A stretch of 64,000 nt of DNA, taken from contig CAWAIR010000005.1 of assembly GCA_963782045.1 (NCBI GenBank), positions 183,669 to 247,668 on the forward strand, given 5' to 3'. The position numbers were made by a program, and so were the translations under genes. Below the pieces are notes generated by a model. It did not search any database and was not told the DNA's origin. It saw only the letters and a program-made list of their open reading frames with translations. How positions within the stretch are numbered: the first letter of the stretch is position 1; each line of letters opens with the position of its first letter. Below, piece by piece: positions 24,913 through 33,577 of the stretch. The stretch is from CAVSRC01 sp963782045 (lineage in GTDB: Bacteria; Pseudomonadota; Alphaproteobacteria; Rhizobiales; Kaistiaceae).

Positions 24913-26784
24913 CTACCCGCTGTAGCCGATCGCCGCCGCCTTGGCCTTATCGAACCACCAGGTGGATTCCGGCGTGAAGGCATAGTCCGGCTTCTTCGCC
25001 GGCCAGCCGAAGATGTCCCAGTGGGCGACCCGGTGGTTGGCCTGATACCAACTCGGCGTGCCGTATTGCCCGGAGCGCAGCACCCGGTCGGTCGCCTTGA
25101 GCAGCGTGACCAGTTCGGCGCGGCTGGAGACCTGCGGCAGCCGGTCGAGCAGCCCGTCGACCGCCTTCGACTCGATGCCCGCATAATTGTGCGACCCTGG
25201 CGCCTCGCCGGACTTGGATCCAAAGAACTGGTTGAGACCGTCGATCGGCGTGGCACCGAGGCTGAACGCCGACAGGATGACGTCGAATTCGTAGTCGTTG
25301 AGGCGGGACTGGTACTGCGCCGAATCGACCTGGCGGATGGTGGCGGTCACGCCGATGCGCTTCAGGTTCGCCACCCAGGGCGTCAGCACCCGCTCGAACA
25401 CGGCCGCATTGATCAGGAACTCGAAGTCGAGCGCCTCCCCGTGCTGGTTGACGAGCCGGCCGGACTTCTGCGTCCAGCCGGCCGCCGCCAGCAGGTCGAA
25501 GGCGCGCTTGAGCACGGCGCGGTCGTTGCCCGTGCCATCCGTCTTCGGCGGCACGTAAACCTCGTCGAAGACCTCCGCCGGCAGGTCGGCCTTGTAGGGA
25601 TCGAGCAGCTTCAACTCGTCCGGCCCCGGCTTGCCTTCGGCCATGAAGTCCGACTTCTGGAAATAGGAGGACTCGCGGTCGTAGGCGCCGAAGAACAGGT
25701 TCTTGTTCGACCATTCGAAGTCGAAGGCGAGCCCGATCGCCAGCCGCGTGCGCGGATCGGCGAACTTCCCGCGCCGTGTGTTGTAGAAGAAATACTGGAA
25801 TGAGGGCACCGTCTCAGAGGGGAACAGCGTCTTCTTGACCTTGCCCTCGGTCACCGCGGGAAACTGGTAGCCGGTGGCCCAGGTGAGCGAGGTGAACTCC
25901 TCGCGATAGGTGATCAGGCCCTTCTGGAATGCCTGGAAGGCAGCCTCGCGCTCCTGGAAGAAATCGATGCGGATGACGTCGAAATTGCCCTGGCCGACGT
26001 TCACCGGCAGGCCCGCGCCCCAGTAGTCCTTGACCCGCTCGTATTCGATAAACCGGCCCGCCGACATGGCGCCGACCTTGTAGGCGCCGGAGCCCAGCGG
26101 CGCGTCGAGCGAGGATGAATCGAACGGCCGGTTGGCGTAGTACGCCTTGGAGAAGATCGGCAGGCCGGCGATGGTGAAGATCGTCTGCCGCGTCTGCCTG
26201 CCGTCGAGCGTCACGACCACCGTGCGTTTGTCGGGCGCCTCCGCCTTCACCATCGGCACGATCACCTGCGAGATGTCGGGGTGGCCCTTCTCCTTGAGCA
26301 GCATCAGCGAGAAGGCGACATCCTCGGCGGTCAGCGGCGAGCCGTCGTGGAAGCGCGGTTCGGAACGCAGGTGGAAGGTGTAGACGTTGGTGTCGTCGGA
26401 GACGTCCACCGTTTCGGCGATGAGGCCGTAATAGGAGTTCGGCTCGTCCTCGGCGCCGCTCATCAGCGAATCGAAGGTCATCTCGATGCGCGGCGGCGCG
26501 TCGCCGCGGAGCACGAAAGCATTGAGCGTGTCGAAGGTTTGCGGCGACTGGTTGTAGACCCAGTAGGAGGGCTGGAAGTTCATCCGCCCGCCCTTCGGCG
26601 CGTCGGCGTTCACATAGTCGAACTGCTTGAAATCCGCAGGATATTTCAGCTCGCCGAAGATCGACAGGCCGTGCAGTCCGGTCTTGCCCGCCGCCCAGGC
26701 CAAGGGCGGCAGCAGTGGCAGAGCCAGCGCCGCGCCACCGGCGGCCAGCACCCCGCGGCGGGTGAACCCGCTCGCGCGCCTCAC
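24913..26784 (-). CDS. yejA: Peptide/microcin C-type ABC transporter substrate-binding protein, second YejA
   Basis: 623 residues from a GTG that overlaps the stop of the upstream binding-protein gene (GTGA). It has a twin-arginine-like leader (FTRRGVLAAGGAALALPLLPPLAWA). The SBP_bac_5 domain follows, with the YejA hallmarks DAPKGGRMNFQPSYWVYNQSPQTFDTLN, EPRFHDGSPLTAEDVAFS and HNYAGIESKAVDGLL. It delivers peptides to YejBEF in the periplasm. About half of its landmarks coincide with the upstream copy, so the two are diverged tandem paralogues. The possible Tat leader on this copy and plain Sec leader on the other is noteworthy. Confidence 0.92.
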   Translation of the reverse strand: MRRASGFTRRGVLAAGGAALALPLLPPLAWAAGKTGLHGLSIFGELKYPADFKQFDYVNADAPKGGRMNFQPSYWVYNQSPQTFDTLNAFVLRGDAPPRIEMTFDSLMSGAEDEPNSYYGLIAETVDVSDDTNVYTFHLRSEPRFHDGSPLTAEDVAFSLMLLKEKGHPDISQVIVPMVKAEAPDKRTVVVTLDGRQTRQTIFTIAGLPIFSKAYYANRPFDSSSLDAPLGSGAYKVGAMSAGRFIEYERVKDYWGAGLPVNVGQGNFDVIRIDFFQEREAAFQAFQKGLITYREEFTSLTWATGYQFPAVTEGKVKKTLFPSETVPSFQYFFYNTRRGKFADPRTRLAIGLAFDFEWSNKNLFFGAYDRESSYFQKSDFMAEGKPGPDELKLLDPYKADLPAEVFDEVYVPPKTDGTGNDRAVLKRAFDLLAAAGWTQKSGRLVNQHGEALDFEFLINAAVFERVLTPWVANLKRIGVTATIRQVDSAQYQSRLNDYEFDVILSAFSLGATPIDGLNQFFGSKSGEAPGSHNYAGIESKAVDGLLDRLPQVSSRAELVTLLKATDRVLRSGQYGTPSWYQANHRVAHWDIFGWPAKKPDYAFTPESTWWFDKAKAAAIGYSG

Positions 26785-28673
26785 TGGCCGCCTCCGGCCT
26801 TGGCGGCCGCCGCAGCGTCCCACCACCAGGTGGTTGGAATGCCGAGATCGAACTTGAGCTTCTTGAAGTCCGGGTGCCCGAACCGGTCCCAGTAGGCGAT
26901 GCGGTCGGTCAGCCCGGCATAGCTCGGGATGACGTATTGCTCGGCCATCATCACCCGGTCGAGCGCGTGCACCGCCGCCACTTGGGTCTCGCGGCTCTTG
27001 GCGTAGATGATGTGGTTGATGATGGCGTCGACCGCCGGGTCCTTGATGCCGGCGTAGTTGCGCGAGGCTTCGCTGTCGGCCGCCTGCGAGCCCCAGTAGG
27101 AGAGCTGCTCGTTGCCCGGCGAATTGGATTCGGCCCAGCCAGTATAGACCATGTCGAAATCGCGCGAGCGCAGGCGCGTCACGAACTGGCTGGAATCGAC
27201 CTCGCGGATGTTGAGCGTGATGCCGATCCGCGCCAGCGCCTGCTTGTAGGGGAGCGCGACGCGCTCGATGGTCGAGCCGTTGAGCAGCAGTTCGATCTCG
27301 ACCGGCTGGCCGCTCTTGTCGACCAGATGGTTGCCGTTCAGCTTGTATCCGGCCTGCTGCAGCAGGTCGAGCGCGTGGCGCAGGTTTTGGCGGTCCTTCT
27401 CCGGCGTGCCGCCGACCGGGTTCTTGTAGGGCGTGGTGAAGACGTCGGGCGGCACCTTGTCCTTGACCGTGTCGAGGATGTCGAGCTCCTTGCCGGTCGG
27501 TAGCCCGCTCGCCGCCAGCTCCAGGCCGTAGAAGAACGAATTGATCCGCTCGTACTGGCCGTAGAAGATGGTGCGGTTCAGCTCTTCGAAGTCGAAGGCG
27601 TCGTTGAGCGCCTGGCGCACCCGCCGGTCCTGGAAGAACGGCCGGCGCAGGTTGGGCACGAAGCCGACCATGAGGCCCGACACCTGGTCGAGCTTGACCT
27701 CCTCCTTCTTCACCTTGCCCTGCTGGATAGCCGGAAAGTCGTAGGCCGTCGCCCAGCGCTTGGCCTCGTTCTCCCACCAGTAGTCGAAATCGTCCGCCTT
27801 GAAGGCCTCGAACTCGACGTTGAGGTCGCGATAGTAGTCGTAGGTGATCTTGTCGAAGTTGTTGGTGCCGATGTTGACGTTGAGGTCCTTGCCCCAGTAG
27901 TCCGGCACCCGCTCAAAGGCGATCGAGCGCCCCGCCTGCACGTTGGCGATGCGGTAGGGGCCGGAGCCCAGCGTCGGCTCCAGCGTGCCCTTGCTGATGT
28001 CGCGCTTGTTGCCGTTGGCGTCGGTGCCCTGCCACCAGTGCTTGGGCAGGATCATCAGCTGCCCGACGATGTTGGGCAGCTCGTGGTTGCCGGTCTGGTC
28101 GAAGACGAAGGTCACCTGATCAGGCGCCGTCACCTCGGCCTGCTTGACGTGCTGGTAGTAGAAGCGCTGGTTCTGGTTGAGCTTCACGGTCTCGTCGAAC
28201 GACCACACCACGTCTTCTGGCGTGATCGGCTGGCCGTCATGCCATTTCGCCTGGGGGTTGATGCGGTAGGTGACGTAGGAGAAATCGGCCGGGAAGCGCA
28301 CCGCGTCGGCGACCTCGCCGTATTCGGCCGACTTGTCGAGTTCGTCGAGCGCCGGCGTCATCAGCGATTCGTAGATCAGCCCAAGGCCGCTGGCGGCAAC
28401 CCCCTTGTCGATGATCGGGTTGAGCGTGTCGAAGGTCTGGCTGGCGCCGGACAGGCGCAACGTGCCGCCCTTGGGCGCATCCGGATTGACGTAGTTGAAA
28501 TGGGCGAAACCGGCTGGATAGCCCGGTTGCCCGATCAGGCTGACCCCGTGCTGCCATGCGCCCGGCGGCGGCAATCCGTCGGGACCCTGGGCGGTGGCGT
28601 CTTGGGCGAACGCCGCGACCACGCTCGCCGCGAAGGCGGCAAGCGCCGCGATGGTCGTCGGGATCCCCTTCAT
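26781..28673 (-). CDS. yejA: Peptide/microcin C-type ABC transporter substrate-binding protein, first YejA
   Basis: 630 residues with a Sec signal peptide (MKGIPTTIAALAAFAASVVA, cut after AFA). SBP_bac_5 landmarks are FNYVNPDAPKGGTLRLSGASQTFDTLNPIID, KWHDGQPITPEDVVWSFDETV and YAGIKDPAVDAIINHIIYAKSR. It is the first gene of the leftward yej operon. The 139 bases upstream, to the cytochrome gene, would hold the promoter, but no clear boxes were found. Its role is periplasmic capture of oligopeptides for YejBEF. Confidence 0.93.
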   Translation of the reverse strand: MKGIPTTIAALAAFAASVVAAFAQDATAQGPDGLPPPGAWQHGVSLIGQPGYPAGFAHFNYVNPDAPKGGTLRLSGASQTFDTLNPIIDKGVAASGLGLIYESLMTPALDELDKSAEYGEVADAVRFPADFSYVTYRINPQAKWHDGQPITPEDVVWSFDETVKLNQNQRFYYQHVKQAEVTAPDQVTFVFDQTGNHELPNIVGQLMILPKHWWQGTDANGNKRDISKGTLEPTLGSGPYRIANVQAGRSIAFERVPDYWGKDLNVNIGTNNFDKITYDYYRDLNVEFEAFKADDFDYWWENEAKRWATAYDFPAIQQGKVKKEEVKLDQVSGLMVGFVPNLRRPFFQDRRVRQALNDAFDFEELNRTIFYGQYERINSFFYGLELAASGLPTGKELDILDTVKDKVPPDVFTTPYKNPVGGTPEKDRQNLRHALDLLQQAGYKLNGNHLVDKSGQPVEIELLLNGSTIERVALPYKQALARIGITLNIREVDSSQFVTRLRSRDFDMVYTGWAESNSPGNEQLSYWGSQAADSEASRNYAGIKDPAVDAIINHIIYAKSRETQVAAVHALDRVMMAEQYVIPSYAGLTDRIAYWDRFGHPDFKKLKFDLGIPTTWWWDAAAAAKAGGGQ

Positions 28674-28814
28674 GCGGCCGCTTTTCTCCGTTTCGGCCCC
28701 CAGCGGACATATTAAGGGCAGGGTTTGCGGAGAAACACCAGACGTCGGCCGATTTCTGACCGAATTTTAACCTCTGCCGGCGCCGCGCGCCTCGCGCGCC
28801 GCGCCGGAACCGGC

Positions 28815-30239
28815 CTATTGCGCCGGCGTCGTCGGCGCGGTCGTGCCGTCGCCGGAGGGGGCCGTGCCGCTCACGCCGGGATTGGCCGGGGTCGGCTGCG
28901 AATTGGGCGCCGGTTCCGCGCCGGGTGCAGCCGGGCCGGTCGATTCGGCTGCCGGCCCCGCCGGCTGGCTGCTCTGGCCCGCTGCTGGTTGGCCGCTCTG
29001 GCCCGCCGCCGGTGCTGCTGGCTGGCCGCTCTGCCCGGCTGCCGGCGCCGCCGGCTGGCTGCTCTGGCCCGCTGCTGGTTGGCCGCTCTGGCCCGCCGCC
29101 GGTGCTGCTGGCTGGCCGCTCTGCCCGGCTGCCGGCTGGCTGCTCTGGCCGGCTGCCGGCGCCGCCGGCTGGCTGGTCTGGCCCGCTGCCGGCTGGGTCG
29201 CCGCACCCGTCTCGGGCAGCGGCACGGGATTGTCGGAGAGCGTCCTCAGATACGCGACCACATCGGCGCGCTCCTGCTCCTTGGCGATCCCGGCGAAGGT
29301 CATCTTGGTGCCGGGGATGAACTTGCGCGGATCGGTCAGGAACTGGTTGAGGTGATCGAAGGTCCAGGTGAAACCTTCCTTGCCCTTGTCCTGGAACGCC
29401 TGCGAATAGTCATAGCCGGTCTGCGGGCGGATGATCGGCGTGCCGACGACGCCGTAGAGGTTGGGCCCGACCTTGTTGGGCTGGCCCTTCTGCAGCGTGT
29501 GGCAGGCGAGGCACTTGTTCGCCGACTGCTGCCCCTTCTTCACGTCGGCGTTCTTCACTTCCTCGACGAAGGAGGCCGGCGCCGCGCTGGCGTTTCCGGC
29601 GGCCGCCTGGGTCGCGGCGGGCGCTGCGGTACCGCCCGCGGCAGGTGCCGCCGCGGCCTGGTTGCCCGCCGGAGCCGCCGGCGGCGGCGGCAGCGGCTCG
29701 GGATTGTCGGACAGCGTCCTCAGGTAGTCGATCACGTTGGCCCGGTCCTCGGGCTTGGGCAGCCCGGCGAACGACATGGCGGTGCCGGGGATGTCCTTGC
29801 GCGGATTGGTCAGGAAGGCGTCGAGGTGCTCGAAGGTCCAGGTGAAGCCTTCCTTGCCCTTAGCCTGGAAGGCCTGGGAATAGTTGAAACCGGTCTCCGG
29901 GCGGATGATCGGCGTGCCGACGACGCCGTAGAGGTTGGGGCCGACCTTGTTGGGCTGGCCCTTGTCCAGCGTGTGGCAGGCCATGCACTTCTTGGCGACC
30001 GCCTCGCCCTTCTTGGGGTCGGCCGTCTGCAGCCGCGCGGCGATCGGCGCCACTTGCGGCGCCCCGCTGGTGCCGCTGGCCGTCTCGCCGCCGGTGGCCT
30101 CGTTGGTGGCGATCACGAAGCCGGGTTTTGCCGGCTCCGCGGGCGAATAGATGGCCTCCGAAATGATGCTTATCGCCATGACGCCGAGGCCCGTGGCGAG
30201 CACCGCGCCGGCGATCTTGTTCAGTTCGAATGAATCCAT
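28815..30239 (-). CDS. Membrane-anchored tandem di-haem cytochrome c with repetitive Pro/Ala/Gln tail
   Basis: 474 residues. MDSFELNKIAGAVLATGLGV is the uncleaved N-terminal anchor of CycM-type cytochromes. Two near-identical class I cytochrome domains follow: haem 1 is CMACH (residues 85-89) with axial Met about 155, and haem 2 is CLACH (243-247) with Met about 313. Each shares KGQPNKVGPNLYGVVGTPIIRP and LRTLSDNP. An Ala/Pro/Gln linker joins them. After residue 345 comes a roughly 125-residue tail of QPAAGQS-type repeats. The usual family member has one domain and about 180 residues. It probably shuttles electrons from the bc1 complex to terminal oxidases in the periplasm. The divergent partner is kdsB. 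Confidence 0.9.
   Translation of the reverse strand: MDSFELNKIAGAVLATGLGVMAISIISEAIYSPAEPAKPGFVIATNEATGGETASGTSGAPQVAPIAARLQTADPKKGEAVAKKCMACHTLDKGQPNKVGPNLYGVVGTPIIRPETGFNYSQAFQAKGKEGFTWTFEHLDAFLTNPRKDIPGTAMSFAGLPKPEDRANVIDYLRTLSDNPEPLPPPPAAPAGNQAAAAPAAGGTAAPAATQAAAGNASAAPASFVEEVKNADVKKGQQSANKCLACHTLQKGQPNKVGPNLYGVVGTPIIRPQTGYDYSQAFQDKGKEGFTWTFDHLNQFLTDPRKFIPGTKMTFAGIAKEQERADVVAYLRTLSDNPVPLPETGAATQPAAGQTSQPAAPAAGQSSQPAAGQSGQPAAPAAGQSGQPAAGQSSQPAAPAAGQSGQPAAPAAGQSGQPAAGQSSQPAGPAAESTGPAAPGAEPAPNSQPTPANPGVSGTAPSGDGTTAPTTPAQ
28961..29135. repeat. 90-base tandem repeat within the cytochrome tail
   Basis: The sequence from 28961 recurs from 29051 with at least 85 identical bases in a row (both begin CCGGCTGGCTGCTCTGGCCC). 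It encodes the repeated QSGQPAAPAAGQS pattern of the cytochrome tail. Exact identity suggests recent slippage or unequal crossing-over, and tail length may differ between strains. Confidence 0.85.
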
Positions 30240-30473
30240 CGTCAACCCGCTCCGCGGCACATTCCCCGTTCGACCGGCCGCGGGCGTCGGCGGCCGGGAA
30301 TGTGCGGATATCCCCCTTTGGTCGAGAGCGTCTGGAATCGTTCCAGCCACCCCGCAGGCGCGGAAACTACAAGCTTTCCGCCGCCGTAGGCAACACGTAT
30401 AAGCCGGCGGGCTTGAGACGAATTGTCCTTGCCGATTCGTCTCCCTTTGTTCCGTTCACCCGGGAATCCGCCC

Positions 30474-31217
30474 GTGACCGAGCGCGCCATCGTCGTCATT
30501 CCCGCCCGCATGGCCTCCACCCGCCTGCCGGGCAAGCCCATGGCCGATATCCACGGCCACCCCATGATCGTCCACGTCTGGCGGCGGGCGGTGGAGGCCC
30601 GTCTTGGCCGGGTGGTGGTCGCCACCGACGATTTTTCCATCGCCACTGCCGTGGAGCTTGCCGGCGGCGAGGCGGTGATGACCCGCGCCGACCACGTCAA
30701 CGGCACCTCGCGCATCCACGAGGCGCTGCGCATCATCGGCTCCGACGAAGAGATCGTCGTCAATCTGCAGGGCGACCTGCCCACCGTTTCGCCGGCGACC
30801 GTCCAGGCGGCGCTGGCGCCGCTGGCCATTCCCGATGTCGATATCGGTACCATCTGTGCCGTCATCACCCGCGAGGAGGAAAAGACCGATCCCAACGTCG
30901 TCAAGGTGGTCGGCAGCCCCTCGACGCTCACCGAGGAGGACGCCGGCATCCTGCGCGCCCTCTATTTCACGCGGGCGACCGCGCCCACCGGCCCGGGGCC
31001 GCTCTACCACCACATCGGCCTCTACACCTATCGCCGCGCGGCGCTGGAGCGTTACGTCACCCTGCCGCCGACCCCGCTCGAACAGCGCGAGCGGCTGGAG
31101 CAGCTCCGCGCGCTGGAGCACGGCATGCGCATCGACGCGGCCATCGTCGACACGGTGCCGCTCGGCGTCGACACCCCCGCCGATCTCGAACGCGCCCGCG
31201 AGCTGCTGGAAGTCTGA
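30474..31217 (+). CDS. kdsB: 3-deoxy-manno-octulosonate cytidylyltransferase
   Basis: 247 residues from a GTG with GGGAA upstream, the normal KdsB length. Nucleotidyltransferase landmarks are VVIPARMASTRLPGKPMADI (sugar-nucleotide pocket with Arg and Lys), VVVATDD, VVNLQGDLPTVS and the C-terminal VPLGVDTPADLERARELL. It activates Kdo as CMP-Kdo for lipopolysaccharide inner core synthesis. A TTG further upstream (30423) would add an unlikely basic leader. Prephenate dehydratase follows after a repeat region, as in many Rhizobiales. Confidence 0.95.
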   Translation: MTERAIVVIPARMASTRLPGKPMADIHGHPMIVHVWRRAVEARLGRVVVATDDFSIATAVELAGGEAVMTRADHVNGTSRIHEALRIIGSDEEIVVNLQGDLPTVSPATVQAALAPLAIPDVDIGTICAVITREEEKTDPNVVKVVGSPSTLTEEDAGILRALYFTRATAPTGPGPLYHHIGLYTYRRAALERYVTLPPTPLEQRERLEQLRALEHGMRIDAAIVDTVPLGVDTPADLERARELLEV

Positions 31218-31503
31218 GCGCCACCAGAGAGGCGTTTGTTGTCTTGCCCCCTCTCCCCCTGTGGGAAAGGGCTTTCGGCCTTTGCCGCGCAGGGCGCACA
31301 AGCGCCCGGGAGGCTTAGGCCGGAAGGGTGAGGGGTGCCCCGCTGCTTTGGGCACGGCGCGATGGAGCCGGCCACGCGCAACAATGCTTCCCGTTTCCGC
31401 GCCGCTGCGCTAAGCCACCGCCGGCCCTTCTCCTCCCCCTGAAAGGGGAGGTGGCCCGGCGGCGCCGGGCCGCAGGGGGCAGCCGCGAGCGACGAGCAGA
31501 TCG
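31218..31503. repeat. Repeat-filled spacer between kdsB and pheA
   Basis: 31247-31338 is a nested palindrome (CCCTCTCCCCCTGTGGGAAAGGG, stem CTTTCGGCC...GGCCGGAAG, GGTGAGGGG). 31427-31480 has CTCCTCCCCCTGAAAGGGGAGG followed by the hairpin GCCCGGCGGCGCCGGGC. No gene seems to be present. The pheA ribosome site would have to lie within the GCGAGCGACGAGCAGATC just before 31504 and is weak. Confidence 0.65.
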
Positions 31504-32352
31504 ATGCCACAACCAAAGACGGTCGTTTTCCAGGGCGAGCCCGGCGCCAATTCCGAGGTCGCTGCCCGGGAGGTCTATCCCAAGGCCAAGGCGATTCCCT
31601 GCCCGACCTTCGAGGATTGCTTCGCCGCGGTCGAGAAGGGCACGGCCGATCTCGCCATGATCCCGATCGAGAATTCGCTCGCCGGCCGCGTCGCCGATAT
31701 CCACCATCTCTTGCCCAATTCGCGCCTGCACATCATCGGCGAGCACTTTCTGCCCATCCGTTTCCAGCTCATGGCGCCTGAGGGCGCCAGCCTGAAGACG
31801 GTGAAGACCGTCCACAGCCACATCCATGCGCTCGGCCAGTGCCGCAACGTCATCCGCCAGCACCGCTGGAAGACCGTCGTCTCCGGCGATACCGCCGGTG
31901 CCGCCCGCGAGGTGGCGGAAGGCCGCGACATCACCCAGGCCGCGCTAGCGCCGGCCATGGCGGCCGAGATCTACGGCCTCGAAATCCTCAAGGAGAATGT
32001 CGAGGACGCCGCCCACAACACCACCCGCTTCGTCATCCTGTCGAAGGACGATCAGCGCGCCCGCCGCGGCCGCGGCAAGGTCATCACCACCTTCGTCTTC
32101 CGCGTGAGGAACGTGCCGGCCGCGCTCTACAAGGCGATGGGCGGCTTTGCCACCAACGGCGTCAACATGACCAAGCTGGAGAGCTACCAGCTCGACGGCA
32201 AGTTCTTCGCCACCCAGTTCTATGCCGATGTCGAAGGCCACCCCGACGACCGCCCTCTGGCGCTCGCGCTGGAGGAGCTGGATTTCTTCTCCGCCCACGT
32301 CCGCATCCTCGGCGTCTACCCGGCCAGCCCGCTGCGCGAGGGGCTGGAGTAG
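31504..32352 (+). CDS. pheA: Prephenate dehydratase
   Basis: 282 residues. The dehydratase domain is clear: VVFQGEPGANSEVAA, IPIENSLAGRVADIHHLL and DTAGAAREVA. It is followed by TTRFVIL, the Thr/Arg/Phe active-site motif. The C-terminal ACT domain has NVPAALYKAMGGFATNGVNMTKLESY (the GALV/ESRP-equivalent region that senses phenylalanine). It converts prephenate to phenylpyruvate in phenylalanine biosynthesis and is probably feedback-inhibited by phenylalanine. It is monofunctional: no chorismate mutase domain is attached. Confidence 0.95.
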   Translation: MPQPKTVVFQGEPGANSEVAAREVYPKAKAIPCPTFEDCFAAVEKGTADLAMIPIENSLAGRVADIHHLLPNSRLHIIGEHFLPIRFQLMAPEGASLKTVKTVHSHIHALGQCRNVIRQHRWKTVVSGDTAGAAREVAEGRDITQAALAPAMAAEIYGLEILKENVEDAAHNTTRFVILSKDDQRARRGRGKVITTFVFRVRNVPAALYKAMGGFATNGVNMTKLESYQLDGKFFATQFYADVEGHPDDRPLALALEELDFFSAHVRILGVYPASPLREGLE

Positions 32353-32505
32353 GGGGAGAATCTCCTCTCCCATCGGGAGAGGCAAGGGGAGGCAAGCGCC
32401 CAGGCGGGGACTTCCTCTCCCACAGGGAGAGGGCTTTCGGCCTTGGCCTCGCAGGCGGCTATGCCGCCGAGAGGTTTAGGACGAAAGGGTGAGGGGGCAG
32501 GTGCC
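32353..32505. repeat. Nested palindromic repeats downstream of pheA
   Basis: CTCCTCTCCCATCGGGAGAGG is followed at about 32412 by a full element with stem CTTTCGGCCTTGGCC...GGTTTAGGACGAAAG ending in GGTGAGGGG. It is nearly identical to the copy at 32819-32905, so the segment including the DUF559 fragment seems to have been duplicated together with its repeat. Confidence 0.7.
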
Positions 32506-32510
32506 TCAGC

Positions 32511-32665
32511 CGTCGCGCCCGGCGCGCGCTGCCAGCGTCCTTTCGATTTCGCTGACAACACCGTCGATATTGTCGAGCACGTCGTTGTTCCAGAAGCGCA
32601 GCACCAGATAGCCGGCCGCACTAAGCGCATCGGACCGCAGTCGATCTGCTTCGGCCGCTTGAGCG
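32511..32665 (-). pseudogene. DUF559 endonuclease-like gene fragment (C-terminal third only)
   Basis: Read on the minus strand this gives RLRSDALSAAGYLVLRFWNNDVLDNIDGVVSEIE, which is the C-terminal part of the DUF559 protein encoded at 32885-33262 with only a few base differences. The N-terminal two thirds, including the presumed catalytic residues, is absent and replaced by repeat sequence. It is therefore a decayed partial duplicate, not a working gene. Confidence 0.75.
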
Positions 32666-32904
32666 CCCGACCGGGATTTCCTCTCCCGTCGGGAGAGGCA
32701 GCTTGTGGCGTCGGCTGGGTGGGTTTCCTCTCCCATGGGGAGAGGGCTGTTCCTCTTGGCGAACGAAGCGAGCCTAGAGGAACAGGGTGAGGGGCTCAGG
32801 CTTCAGCGAGGGCGCGAAATCTCCTCTCCCACAGGGAGAGGGCTTTCGGCCTTGGCCTCGCAGGCGGCTGTGCCGCCGAGAGGCTTAGGACGAAAGGGTG
32901 AGGG
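32666..32904. repeat. Palindromic repeat block between the two DUF559 copies
   Basis: Three elements follow each other: CCTCTCCCGTCGGGAGAGG near 32679, a copy at 32719-32800 whose inner stem is CTGTTCCTCTTGG...CTAGAGGAACAG, and one at 32819-32905 with stem CTTTCGGCC...GGACGAAAG. The last one reaches into the 3' end of the intact DUF559 gene and supplies its final residues. Confidence 0.7.
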
Positions 32905-33262
32905 GTTGGTGCCTCAGCCGTCGCGCACGGGCCGCGCGGCCAGCGTTTTCGATTTCGCTGACAACACCGTCGATGTTGTCGAGCACGTCATTGTTCCAGA
33001 AGCGAAGCACCAGATAGCCGGCCGCACTAAGCGCATCGGACCGCAGCCGATCCGCCGCGACGGCGTCGGCATGCTGGCTGCCGTCAACTTCGATGACGAG
33101 CCTCGCCTCGACGGAGGCGAAATCGGCAATAAAGGCGTCGATCGGCACCTGCCGGCGAAACTTGACTCCGCCGACCTGTCGGTTGCGCAGCCGCGCCCAG
33201 AGACGCCGCTCTGCATCGGTCGCTTCGCGGCGCAGGCGGCGGGCCATCCCGACGGACCTCAT
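32885..33262 (-). CDS. DUF559 domain protein (Vsr/restriction-endonuclease-like fold)
   Basis: 125 residues. The family pattern is complete: ARRLRREATDAERRLWARLRNRQVGGVKFRRQVPIDAFIADFAS, then ARLVIEVDGSQHAD and RFWNNDVLDNIDGVVSEI. The Asp in IADF, the Glu-x-Asp of IEVDG and the nearby His match the PD-(D/E)XK-like active site proposed for DUF559. Such small proteins resemble Vsr mismatch endonucleases and are common, repeat-associated orphan genes whose role is unknown. The start at 33262 lies inside a repeat; 33247 is an alternative. The C-terminal tail past SEIENAG is also repeat-derived. Confidence 0.82.
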   Translation of the reverse strand: MRSVGMARRLRREATDAERRLWARLRNRQVGGVKFRRQVPIDAFIADFASVEARLVIEVDGSQHADAVAADRLRSDALSAAGYLVLRFWNNDVLDNIDGVVSEIENAGRAARARRLRHQPLTLSS

Positions 33263-33577
33263 CCCCTCACCCTTGGTGCCTAATTCCCCCCGATCAAGTC
33301 GGGGGTCATAAGGCACCAAGCCCTCTCCCTTCGGGAGAGGCAAGGGGGAGGCAGGGCCGTGCGACATCCACCACCTCTCCCGAGGGGAGAGGGCTACGCA
33401 CCTTGGGAGCGCGAGCGACTTAGGTGCGTGGGGTGAGGGTGTACCGCCCATCGGCCGAGCCGGCCCGGCCTGGATGCCCGCCTGCGCGGGCACGAACGGG
33501 GTTCGCTGCTGGCGATGGCGCCAGCAGCGTCATGCGTCATGGCCGGGCTTGTCCCTGCTATCCACACACGCGCACGA
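33263..33577. repeat. Palindromic repeat block upstream of the DUF559 gene
   Basis: The block contains CCCTCTCCCTTCGGGAGAGG (about 33321), a full element at 33375-33441 with stem CTACGCACCTTGG...CTTAGGTGCGTGG, and a different repeat (CCTGGATGCCCGCCTGCGCGGGCACGAACGG, 33470-33500) of the type widespread between Rhizobiales genes. No gene is supported here. It marks the sharp border to the low-GC Shedu gene. Confidence 0.65.

Noticed and set aside
28961..29140. A repeat array that could be taken for a CRISPR
   Set aside because: The units are adjacent, have no spacers and lie in frame inside the cytochrome gene. No cas genes are present.
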